DNA of 64,000 bases, from positions 46,169,210-46,233,209 of the forward strand of contig OZ022238.1 in assembly GCA_963978895.1 (NCBI GenBank). The letters run 5' to 3'. Below are positions 35,148 through 48,076 of the stretch, one piece after another. Each line of letters starts with the position of its first letter. The first letter of the stretch is position 1. A program made the position numbers and the translations under genes. The DNA is from Erpobdella octoculata. Its lineage: Eukaryota > Annelida > Clitellata > Hirudinida > Erpobdellidae. Below the pieces are notes generated by a model, which was given only the letters and a program-made list of their open reading frames with translations, did not search any database and was not told where the DNA came from.

Positions 35148-35806
35148 TAAAATCATCATCATCATCATTTATTTTTGAAACGTCCCTATTCCACGCTTTG
35201 CTAGGGTTGGACGTTTTTCCATATCAGGCCCCTCCACAAGTCACGATCCAGGGCAGACTGCCGCTTCAGGCCGAGCTCATCCATGTCTTTCTTTACACAA
35301 TTCCACCAAGTCTTCCTACTTCTACCTTTACTTTTCACTCCTACAACATCCACATCTCTAATTGCCGAAACCCAATCATCTGCACTTTTACGCTCCAAAT
35401 GTCCAAACCACTTTAGTTTTCCACGCCTAACCACATCAGACACACAAGGAACATTCAGAAAGCTATACAAATCCACACTACGTGCACGATCATTCAACGA
35501 AACACCACACACCCATATAACCATCATACGCTCTGCCCTTTCTAAACTTCTTAGATTCTCCACCTTCATAGACCATGTTTCAGTGTCATAAACAAGGACA
35601 CTTTGAACACATGCCCTATACACCTTTCCTTTCACATGAAAGGATGCACCACGGGTGGTCAAGATAGGAGATAACTCTTTGAATTTAGCCCAGGCAGAAC
35701 GCACTCTAGCTCTCACCGCCTCTTCTACACCTCCCCCTGCACCCAATGTGTCACCTAGGTAACAGAACTTGGTCACACTCTCCACCTTTACGCCTGGCTC
35801 AAAATC
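35148..35806 (-). mobile_element. RTE-type LINE, 5'-truncated 3' end
   Basis: A minus-strand frame (35785-35201) encodes FCYLGDTLGAGGGVEEAVRA, the Trp-x-Lys-Phe-x-Glu-Leu stretch, VLVYDTETW, RAERMMVIWVCGVSLNDRAR and LKWFGHLERK. This is the conserved post-RT tail of RTE-like LINEs, including the Arg-Trp-Phe-Gly-His motif. The 3' end is an (ATC)n run at 35153-35168, the usual RTE tail in reverse. The insertion is flanked by AAAATC on both sides. Block B shows the empty site TTAGTTTAAAATCGATTGCA (9120-9139). Confidence 0.85.
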
Positions 35807-36316
35807 GATTGCAAATTTTGATTACAGATCGAGAGACAGAAAAGTCAAGTTAAGTAAAAGTGTGTAAAAACGCATATAACGCGTGCGTTATATGCGAAGA
35901 AACATGGTAACTGACGCAAGTGCCGCCTGGTGAATAATTTAAAGTGCGTTACGAAATAAATTGAGATAATTTGAAATAATGATTAAATGGCAAATGGGTT
36001 AAGTCTATGCTGGAAGTTTCAAAGTTTTAACTTGTCCAAAAATTGGTGAAAATCAATTTAAAGATTTTGTGCTGTATATAATAAATCAATATTACTAGAA
36101 ATTTGGACACTTTACTTTTTTTTTCAAATGTTTTCTAAAAAAAGTTTTAACTTGTCCAAAAGTTGGTGAAAATCAAATGTGGACACTTTACTTATTTTTT
36201 TTTCAAATGTTTTCTAAAAAAAGTTTTAACTTGTCCAAAAGTTGGTGAAAAATGATGATTGAAAATTAAAAAATCTGTTTATTTTTATTGTTGATAGTAT
36301 AGAAGAATAAACTTAT
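35807..36316. repeat. 3' flank of copy C with a small local triplication
   Basis: Matches 9130-9560. The segment TTTTCTAAAAAAAGTTTTAA with CTTGTCCAAAAGTTGGTGAA is repeated with a period near 77 bp between 36020 and 36250, which block B lacks. No gene. Confidence 0.6.
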
Positions 36317-39300
36317 TTATAATATTAAGTTTCTTCTGGCAGCAACAGAAGCTCCAATAGCAAGTATTTCTTCTGGATCAAATTTTTGGTTTGGTGCTCG
36401 TCCAAATATTTCTTCAACCATATCTTTGACCTTTAAAAAAGTAAATTTTAGTTACAAATATGCTTTTCTGCAGATTTCAGTTATATCAAATAAATGCTTA
36501 TAACAAAGTTCCGCTTGTTAAAAATTTCTTTCTTACTTTGGCACCGTTAATACTAAAAACACTCTGATATAACTAGATTTTTTGTGGTTATCATAAAAAG
36601 AGCTTGAATACCTTTGGCATTTTCGTAATTCCACCAACTAATAAAACTTCATCAATGTCCTTCTTAGTAATTTTGGCTAATTCAGTGGCCTTTTTAATGC
36701 TCTCTTCACACAAAAAAATTGTCCTTTTAAGCAAATCATCGACAATGTTTTCAAATTCTTTTCTTGTTATCTCCGTTTTAAAATCTTTATAAGCACCATC
36801 TAAATCTTTTCCCCATGTCTCGAAATCTCTTATTTCAGTATCTTCCGATAATCGGATTTTAATATTTTCTACTTTAGCGAGATCCGAGAATGACTGCAAA
36901 TTTAGAATTAGAAGCTTTAATTGAAAACATTCATCACCGAATTACTTCAAATTTTCATAAATGACACTAATCTAATATTTATTAAGACTAGGTAAAAACT
37001 ATTTAACATCAAAATTCTATAACATGAAAATGTTTTCTGCATTAACAATTAATTAACCTCTTGTCCAAGTTTTTTCTTTATAAAGTCTAATAAACGATAG
37101 TCAAAAGTTTCTCCATGGAGCATCAAGTCGCCAGTCGAATAAGTTTCCATAACCCCATTTTTGGATTTGATAATAGAAACCTCAAATTTTCCTCCACCAA
37201 AATCATAAACAGCAATCCTAAAAAATCAAAGTATAATAATAATCTGATGTATCAAACATTAATAATAATAATAACTTGTAAATAAAAATCCACAGCTTGT
37301 AACTAACACTCTATCACTAGAAGTAGTTTCATTTGACTCAAGCGCAAGTGCAGCAGCAATTGGTTCTCTGATCACATCAATTCGTTCAAATCCAGCAAGT
37401 TTGCTAGCTTTTTTTAGTTGCTATTTATTTTAAAAACAATTTAATTTGAATTACTAACATTTTTTATAACAAAACGTTGTGTTATAATGTAGATAGTTAC
37501 CTTATAATCAGAACTATAACTTGGAACAGTGACGACAGCATAATTAACTGTATCTTTAAGATCCTCTTCTGTTGACAAATAAAATTGAATTTTATTATAT
37601 TTTTTATATACAATTTTTTTAGTGAAATATTTAATTACACAAAATTAACCAGCTGAATGTTTCATTTTTTTAAAAAGTTGTGCAGCAATTTCATATGGTT
37701 GATATATTCCAATGTCTGGGACTTTGACTATCGGTATATCATTTTTTCCTTCTATGACTTCGAGTTTTCTGGTTATCCTTTTTTTAAATGATGGTAAATG
37801 TTTAAAATTGTAATAATGTTTTAAGTTATCGAAAGTTTCTCATGTACCGTAAAACGGGAAGTTATTTTGGCCCAAATTAATTTTTTTGTTTAAATTGCTT
37901 TGACCTTCCATAAAACCGAACAAAAAGGTTTTTCACCCAAACCAACTTCGGATGTTAATTTTTATTTTGGTACTTCAGGGAGATTTTGGCCATTGAAAAG
38001 CCGCATTTGAAAGTATACTATTACAAATTTCTTCGTAATTGTTGTGTGTTGAAATGTGGAAATTTATTGAGTTTTTCCTATAGCGCAATTTTTACACAGT
38101 TTTATTTAATTTTATTTCTCTGTGTTGTGAAGATTTTTTTTATAAATTTATAATTTATTTTTCACCTCCTTTTAAACAAGTTAAAACTTTGAAACTTTTA
38201 GCATAGACTTTAGCCACCTACCAAAACATTTTTCAATAGTTTACGAAACAATTTAATCATGATTTAGAATAATTTAAATAATTATTTTCTAACAATTTCA
38301 AAATTATTCACTAGATAGCGCTTACGTCAATTAAATGAACTTTTAAGTAATCATGACTTTGTCAAAAACTCATTAAATAATTGACTTCAGTATTACTATA
38401 AACAATGGTAAAACTATTATTTCATTTAGAGATCGATTTGCATAATGTTAAAATATAAAAGTTTGATTTAAAAGAAAAAGATTCATGCTTAGACTTGTTT
38501 TACATGCCCCACAGAGAGAAACGATGTACCCGCTCAGATATTAAATAATAATAATAATAATAATGTTTATTTTCTACAGCATAGTGTCACCTGACGCTAT
38601 GCGATGCCGGACCCCTATCGAGGTCTTCAGCTACTATTAAAGTAGCTTCGGCTATGGTAGAACCTTACTAAACAAAAACAAAATGAAAATTCAGTTCAAT
38701 AAATTCACAAGTTTTAAATGAAAATCGTCCTTTCTGTAATATTCAATCAAAAAGGTGTCAAGCTTGTTTTTGAAAGCATTAACTGAATTGGTGCAAGTTA
38801 TTTCGTTCGGCAGTACGTTCCAAATTGCCAGGACTCTGTTGCTGAAGAAGTGTTCACGGGGTCGATAGTTTGTAATGGCTTCTCGCTTCAGACGATGATC
38901 ATTATTTGCACGAATACCACCAGCTGGTCCATCTATCCTTGCTGAAGGAAACGGTTGATTTGGGTTAACCCAATTGACTTTGTTAAACCCCTTGACAATT
39001 TTAAAATATTGTATGAGGTCTCCTCTAGTCATTCTCTCAAACAAATAAGGAAGGCCGATTGCAGCCAGTCTCTCAGAATAAGGCAATGATCGAATTTGAG
39101 GAATTAATTTGGTTGCATTGCGTTGAACAGATTCGAGTGATATTATGTCTTCTATTCTGCAAGGTTTCCACACAGAAGCACAGTATTCAAGGTGAGGTCT
39201 TACATATGTGCTAAAGAGGATTTTCAATGTGTGAGTCGTCCAGTAAATGAACGTGCGCTTGAGTGTTGCAAGCGCCGCATAAGCTTTCGCCTTCGAGTTC

Positions 39301-42300
39301 TCTATTTGATTCGTCCAGCTTAGTTTGTTGTCAACGTAGATGCCCAGATCACGCTCAACCATGGTTTCGCTGAGGATGTGGGAATGTCCATCAGCATCGG
39401 TCATTGTAAACTTCTGGTGTATGTGGTGCGGATCCATCGCGTCCAAAGGAAAGTTTAAAAATTCGGTGTCCTCAATAAAGCCAGTGTTAAGAACGTTGCA
39501 CTTACGTTTTTCAAAATACATGACTTTACATTTATCTTCGTTAAAGCACATGAGCCATTCGTGAGACCATTTTGTTAGCATATCAAGGTCCCTCTGTAGC
39601 AATGATCGGTCATTTGCGTTGCGGATGATAGCAATGAGTTTTGTGCCGTCGGCGAAAAGCTTGCAGAAATGATGAACCAGAAGTGGCATGTCGTTGATGA
39701 AAATGACAAAAAGTAGAGGCCCTAGCACAGAGCCCTGAGGCACACCGCTAAGGACTTTTTTCCAGCCTGAAGCATGCGTGCCCATAATCACTCTCTGATG
39801 TCTGTTCGAAAGGAATGCTTTTATCCAATTGTTAGTTTTGTCATCGAATCCAAGTGCTTTAATTTTAGTGAGTAGATGTTCGTGACACACTTTGTCGAAT
39901 GCCTTTGCAAAATCAAGAAGAACCATGATGACTTCGTGACGTTTGGACATTGCGTATGTTATGATATCAAGAGATTCTAAAAGATTTGTGGTGCAGGACT
40001 TGGAGAACACAAATCCATGTTGATTCGGACTGATGAGATTATTGTCTACTCGAAACTTAAGCATAGAGCTTCTGATTATCTTCTCCATCACCTTGCAGAG
40101 CACCGAAGTTAGGGAAACAGGACGATAGTTTACAGCTGTAACTTTTGACCCTTTTTTTTTAAAATAGGAGATATGTTGGCGAGAGACCAGGAAACTGGAA
40201 TTTCACCTTCGTCATATGACCTGTTGAAGATAAGCGAGATAGGCAGTGAAAGTGATGAAGAGCATTCAGAGAGTATGAAAGGATGAATATTGTCAGTGCC
40301 CGCTGGCTTTTTCCTATCAAGTTTTCTGAGAAGATTTCCAATTGCTGTTGAATCAAACACAGAAGAGTCTATTCCCTCAAACCGTTTGTCTGAGCTTACT
40401 ACCCGAGGAATAGACTCAATGGGTTTGTCCGAGCCAAAAGCTGAAAAGAACTGATCATTAAGAATTTCTACGATTTCATTTTTGTCAGTTGTAAGTGATC
40501 CGTCAGCTCGGCTTAGCGATCTTATTCTGTCTTTATTCCTCTTATGACTATTGATGTAGTTATATAGAGGCTTTAAACTAGACTTACAACTATCAGCAAT
40601 TGACCTCTCATAGTTTATGATAGCCTTGAAGACTTGCTTTTTCACCAGACGACAAGCTTTGTTGAATTGATATTTGAGTAGTTTTTTTTTAGAGAGTGAG
40701 GCAGCTCTCCAGGCGACAAAAGCTTTGTATTTGGCTTTAATGGCAATTTCGACCCCCTTGTTGAACCACTTAGCATCAAATTTCTGAAGAAGAGTGGATT
40801 TTCGTTTTGGGATGAACTTATTGCAGCCGAACTCGAAGTATTCCAGAAAAATATCATAACATTCGTTTGTTGTCTTTCCAGCCAGAAACAATCGCCAGTC
40901 AATGCTGCTAAAATATTTGTTGAGTTCCATATAGTTGCCTTTTTCAAATGCAGGTCTGAGAAGAACAGAACTAGGAGTGTTGGCTCCTAGGTAAAGTTCC
41001 CAGTAAAGAGAAGAGTGGAGATGCATCTTGTCAGATAGACTAATAGGTTCGTGGAGCTGAACATCAAAGATCGAAAGAGGATCGTTGACAAAAATAAGAT
41101 CAAGTGTATTTTCGCCAAGCGTAGGTTCAGTAACGGCTTGTGTTAAGAAGTTGGTATTAATATTTTCAAGAAATTTCTTAGATGTTTCATCCGAATTTTT
41201 CAGAATTCCACCGTCGTTGTTCCAATAGATGTTAGGGTAGTTAAAATCACCAACAATCAGTAGGTTGTCGTATTTTCTTTCGTTGACTAGCTGGGTCGCA
41301 CGCATTATTGAGCGATTGATCTCATCATTTATGGATTCTGAGTAGTATTTTGACGTAGTTGGTGGCCTATAGATGCATCCGATTAGGAGTTGTACTTTTC
41401 CGATTGGTACTGTACACCATATTTGTTCACTTGTGTGTCCTATTAGAATCAAATCGTTTATTTCAGAAGCTTCGAAGTCGTTTCGTACGTAAATGGCAAC
41501 TCCCCCGTGACTGTCTTTTTTGGTTCTCGATTTGACAAAGTGGCTGTAGTTTTGAATTTCGAGCGTGAGGTCTTTGTGGAACCAGGTTTCAGAGAAACAT
41601 AGTAGTTCTGGATATACGAGAGCTTTCAATTTAAAATTCAGTTCATCCATTTTATTTAACAAAGAGGTAGCATTGGCATAGAAGCACCTTATAGAAAGTT
41701 CATTCGTACGAGCGTTAACTGTTTGATTTTGTTTCCCAGAGCAATTAACGATTTCCTTCTCTACTATTATTAAATGCTTTGGATCGAACCTGGTTCAAGC
41801 AAATTAAAATTACTAAATTTCATGCATGCATTCGTAAGACATCTTCATTATCTAGCGATGTTTTCTTTTGAACAATAAATCCAACATTGTTTGATGTAAT
41901 CGGATAACCTCTTGCATAATAAGCTTAGAAAAAAACTTTTTTGATCTTTAGGACTGTCAGTGTACAATTGCATAATAACCTTTATTACACGCAATCAGAT
42001 AACCTCTTGCATAATAAACTTAAGGAAAACGTTTCGGATCTTTAAGACTGATACTGTACAACTTTTATCATACGCCTGCGTGCACTAATTTTAGCAACTG
42101 CTTAAGGCTGACCTCTGCGGCCACCACGTTATGCGAAATTGCTAACATACATACATACATACATACATACATAGGAAATTATATATGTAGATGTTTTCAA
42201 TCAACTTCGATCTAAAATCACTTAAACGATGAAATGTAACTATTGTTTATTTATTTATATTTTTCTAAAAAGTTACAACAAGACGACTATGTTGCTCTTT

Positions 42301-44976
42301 GCATTATGTTTTGTAAATTGCGTTTTTGTGATTTAAGCTTCTCTTTTCCTGGTTGCACGTTTTATGAGAAAACACGCTAATTGCGCTAAAACGTGTTTTC
42401 TTTTTAATCCTATTACATGAGTTTGTAATCTTGACATTTAAGTAGTGATTAACGGCTGATAAATTACATAATTGAATTGGATAAGAGATTTAGCCAAAAC
42501 AGAAATGTCAGATTCAGAAAATAATGACGCAATAAATAGGACAATTTTTACTCTAGCCGATAAAGGAACCAATAATATTATTATGTTTACGGGCGATGTA
42601 ACACAGAAAAACTAATTTTTAACACTTCTTTTGCTGATTTGTTGAAAGAAGTAAATTCAGTTGAAACAATGGTGCAAAAAATCAGTATCGTCAATATTCA
42701 AACTGGTTAACATAGCAATCGAGATAATTTATAGTCAAGAAGGAAAAATTAGGCTTTTACAAGAAAGGTTACATGGCCAAAAAATCCAAATAAACACTGT
42801 ACAAGAAAAACTGGATTATTCCAAGTTCTCAATAAAATTGAATAGTGGTACTCCATCATATGCAGTAATTGCCGCAAAATGATTGTTTGTTAATGAAAAA
42901 CAATAAAGGTGTTATAAAATCAAAAAATCTGACCATAAAAAAGGGATGGAAAAAGATATAGCTGCCGCTGTGAACATTTTGGAAATTCAAGATACCGGAT
43001 TGGATAATCAAAAAATTAGATCAATGACTGAACATTCTAAAAGACTTGAAAAAATCATACCTAATTTTGGGTATATTTCAATTTTCGTAAAATGTAAAGA
43101 AAGGTCACTAAGGAATAAACTGTTGGAAGCAAGGAAAATACCAAATTAAGAGAATTCAAAATTAGTAATGGAACTAAATACATAGTATAACCAAACCTTA
43201 CAATTGAACAAATAAAAATGTATAGTGAAATGTAACTCATGGAAACGCGAAATTGGTTGTCTATGGTCCCATGGACAGCCCAAGAAAATGAAAGGAAGGA
43301 GAGATAAAATCAAATCAAGTTCCTCAGTTACTAAAGTAAAACAAATTAGTTTTGCCAAAAATTTGTACACCAATATTGATTGCATGACAAATTTTAGGAA
43401 CTAAAAACTAACCCATAAAAACAAAGTTTTTATTATAAATCTTTTATATACGATCCTAGATTTTTATTTTATTTTGAATTTTTGAAGAAATTTTTAAAGT
43501 TTTTGAAAAATTTTTTTGAATTTTTGAATTTTTTTAAAAACTTAATTATACAATATCCGATCAAACTGAAATTTTGATAGATTCAATTGTCTCGCAGCCC
43601 AAGTCGATGTGCCAAATTTCAGCTCGATCGGATAAGGGGAAGTGAGTTAATTTTGAGACTCAAAGTTTGTGACCGACAGGAAGACAGACAGACGGGGAGA
43701 CAATCGAAAATAATATAAAGGATTTAAAAATACGTGCATCGGCACAAGATCCTGAAGTGGATCTAATTGTGTTGACTGAAATTAATCCAAAACAAAGGCA
43801 ATCAGGGGGGCCAAAAACCTTTCCAGGCCAAAAATGCCTATGCACGACCATAAAAGTAATCTAAACCGCTGGTGTGATCTTGATGAAATTTGGCAACACA
43901 GGGGAAGAAGTTAAGAAAGTTTGAACTCCCAATTTCGATCCCCCGGCTTAGAAGGGGCAAAAAACTTTCCAGGCCATCAAAGGTAATTGTGTAATAAAAT
44001 TCAAATTTAGTTTACATAACAAGATTTGAAGGTTTCAAACAACTTTTAGTAAATCTATTTTACGTTTTATAGGCTAAAAGAAGTTAGGAAAGAGTATTTG
44101 ATCTAGGGGGGGGGGCAACTGAGAGCGAAAGAGTGAGCGAGAAAGCGAGAGGGAACGGATAACGACCGGTAGCGAGAGCGCAAGCGGGGAAGGAAACGGA
44201 AGCGAAAAAGACAAACATTAGAAGAGCCATGAGCAACGCCGGGTATCCCGCAAGTAATCTAAATTTTGAGAACTTTCAGTTTTTTATTATAACTCTATTA
44301 AATATTAAACATTAACCACGCTATTCTAAATACTTGATATGTAAAGCATGCGATAAAAAATTCTATGTTTTTATTATAAATTTTTCCTTATAAAAAGATT
44401 TATAAATTTTTAAAAATCATTAAACTTTTATTGAATTTTTAAATATAGATTGACTTATTTTTAAACTGGACCAAAGTTTCGCGAAAGGACTTAAGTACAA
44501 GTACTCAAGTACACCTATTGTACTTAAGTACGTACTTAAGTACATATGTACTCAAGTACTCGTCATCATTGGACCAAACAATCTCCCATTTTATGGTAGT
44601 TTCAAATAGATATTAAATTATTAACATTATGTTTTTCAGTATTAACTTACATTAATTCCTGGAAGTCAATATCACTGAATTTACGAAACAGTAATTTCTT
44701 TATGTCCCATACGCTTTCATCAACACATCGTTCTTGACACTTATCATATATATCATCTGAATTTATATCCACAATTGAAGAACTTCTTCCTAAAATTGTA
44801 TGATCTGTATTGTTGCTTACAGCCACACAAGTTTTTGTTGTTCCAAGATCAATCCCAACAGCGGAACTAAAACAGTAAGTAAACTCGTCATCTTATAATT
44901 GTATTCAATTTTACAAAATAATATAAACATACCTTGGTGATTTACAATTTGAGTAGATTAAACTCACAGGTTCATC
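36317..44976 (-). CDS. Hsp70-like nucleotide-binding-domain protein, copy C
   Basis: Same eight-exon model as copy B: 44933-44976, 44651-44866, 37650-37777, 37501-37568, 37308-37420, 37058-37217, 36612-36893 and 36317-36430, with exon lengths identical to B (44, 216, 128, 68, 113, 160, 282, 114). All exons read open. Phosphate 1 is [14 protein letters not shown], phosphate 2 [13 protein letters not shown], the adenosine motif [12 protein letters not shown], and it ends [14 protein letters not shown] and a stop. As in B, the Thr and Asp of the Hsp70 'GGGTFD' motif are Lys and Glu. Exon 2 differs from B by a single synonymous change, while exons 6 and 7 differ mostly by amino-acid replacements. 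Intron 2 (about 6.9 kb) contains a CR1/L2 LINE and further repeats; whether it is still spliced is untested. Confidence 0.8.
38551..41737 (-). mobile_element. CR1/L2-type LINE insertion in intron 2 of copy C
   Basis: The insertion begins at its 3' end with (TAA)n (38551-38565) and ends upstream inside the start of the endonuclease domain (Asn-Ala-Thr-Ser-Leu-Leu-Asn-Lys), so it is 5'-truncated. Block B has the empty site CGCTCAGATAATAAATAATTAACGATT (12051-12077 region). It is the longest mobile coding sequence in the window. Confidence 0.85.
38691..41662 (-). pseudogene. LINE ORF2: APE endonuclease + reverse transcriptase, one frameshift
   Basis: The first frame (41662-40130) is the endonuclease: LLCFSETWFHKD (catalytic Glu), GGVAIYVRND, LIVGDFNYPNIYW (the Gly-Asp-Phe-Asn motif) and ENTLDLIFVND, then a linker to SWSLANISPILKKK. 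The second frame (40103-38691) is the reverse transcriptase: HGFVFSKSCTTNLLESLDII, LLDFAKAFDKVCHEHLL (first catalytic Asp), SGVPQGSVLGPLLFVIFIND, then CKLFADGTKLIAI, and the C-terminal Trp-Asn-Val-Leu-Pro motif. The frames are separated by a shift at a homopolymer (T-run, 40149-40160). The catalytic box is FADG instead of FADD, so the polymerase lacks one metal-binding Asp. Clade: CR1/L2/Jockey group. Confidence 0.9.
42503..43802 (+). pseudogene. LINE ORF1 plus start of ORF2, decayed (copy in block C)
   Basis: Paralogous to 14064-15008. Starts MSDSENND, with a frame at 42661-42882 giving [20 protein letters not shown] (coiled-coil-like) and at 42946-43149 MEKDIAAAVNILEIQDTGL and [15 protein letters not shown]. 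It retains bases missing in the block B copy (for example around 42668-42708 and 43000-43030), so each copy has its own deletions. The endonuclease start is split by an insertion at 43403-43723. Confidence 0.65.
43403..43723. mobile_element. Short repeat insertion ending in (GACA)n, absent from block B
   Basis: Block B reads CAGGAACTTAAAATACGTGC continuously (14921-14940). In C about 320 bp intervenes, containing TTTCAGCTCGATCGGATAAG and ending ACAGGAAGACAGACAGACGG. This layout (a conserved 'aaatttcagctcgatcgg' stretch followed by GACAGACAGAC) is common at ends of invertebrate interspersed repeats. I cannot name the family. Confidence 0.65.
43803..44262 (-). repeat. ACTAGCGGG-family repeat (block C copy, uninterrupted)
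   Basis: Same as 15010-15715 without the hairpin MITE: AGAGGGAACGGATAACGACC runs straight through. The head is GAGCAACGCCGGGTATCCCG at 44231-44250. Confidence 0.75.
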
Positions 44977-44979
44977 CTA

Positions 44980-45794
44980 ATAAATAATGTAAAACATATC
45001 ACTGGAAAATTAACTTATAAAAATTGATTACAACAAGAATCTTTTAAATACAAGAATTCTGAAAAGTTATCGATAACATTTTTTATGGTTTAGGGCGGCT
45101 TTACCGTTCATAGACAATAAAATATTTCTTTTATTTATTAAGTTATTCAACGTGCCTTCTAAAATTTCTCATTAATCCATTTAACAAAAGGATAACTAAA
45201 GTATTACTATAAACAATGTAAAACTATTATTGCATTTAAAGATTGATTTGCATAATTTAACAAATAGTTGTTTTAACCAAAAAATTAATTTCAATTTTCT
45301 TCTTAGCTTGTAATTTCATTTCAACTAAAACCTGAAGCTTTATCTTTACTAAATAGCGTGAAATTTAAAGCCTTTGCACAAACTAAACAGTTAATAAGTT
45401 TGTTGAGGCTATAGTATAACAAAAATAGATTTTGTTTCTCACCGATTTATAATTTATTCGAAATGAAAAAGAAACAATTTTGTTTAATAAAAAAGACTAC
45501 AAAACTAACATTTAGGTCATACGTTGTTGACCAGCTGATTGATCGACTCAAAGACCATGCTGGTCTCCTCAAAAGGAAAGACAGTTTAGTACTGGACAAC
45601 ATAACTAGACTTTAAGAAAGGTCGATAACGTTCTTTGTCAATTGAATGTTACGCCTTATAACTGCAAATAACCATCGATAAATTATTTACGTTAACCTAA
45701 TATAATAAATCATTTATATGAATAAATGAAAATGAATATTTGTATTATTTATTTATTTATTTACTCATTAACCTAATTAATAAACCTAATAGAA
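44980..45794. other. Upstream region of copy C; no gene seen
   Basis: Nearly identical to 16440-17271. Contains neither a convincing Met exon nor a promoter motif I would defend. Confidence 0.6.
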
Positions 45795-47533
<1,739 letters not shown>

Positions 47534-48068
47534 TAAATAATTTTTGTAATGTGTAAAAAGCTCTGATGATCAACAAAATAAAATAAATCCAGTTTAATGC
47601 CAGATTGTTTGTATTTCACAATTGCAATTAAAACATTGATGAGCTTTTCTGTAACACTAATATCTTTCAGGTTATAATAGGAAGAGTAGAAGTATGACAA
47701 AAATTAGAAATGTTCTCTTTAGCTGAAATTAGGCCATCAGTCAGGCCGAATTTTTGTTAAGGCATCGCCTGCCGCAATTGTGTGGATTAGCTAAATTTAA
47801 GTCGAGTTTGTGCTAACACGATGAAATTTTTTTTAGGGCCCTGCTTGTACAGCAATAATTTTAAAAGTTTCTATATGATTTTTAAAGTCTGCAAATCTGT
47901 GATCAAATTTTTTCTCTAATTTTCAATGGCATCAATATAGTCCTCACCACTCAATAGCGTGTCCACATCCACAAATGTCTTGCATGCTGGAAAATGGCAG
48001 AGGTTTTTCTGAGGGAGCTAGGCTTTCCATAAAATAATTTTTTTAGAAAACGTTCTAACATTATCATA
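47534..48068. other. Unique AT-rich sequence; no feature recognised
   Basis: No open frame over 60 codons and no match to other parts of the window that I could see. Confidence 0.5.
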
Positions 48069-48076
48069 GGCAGAAC

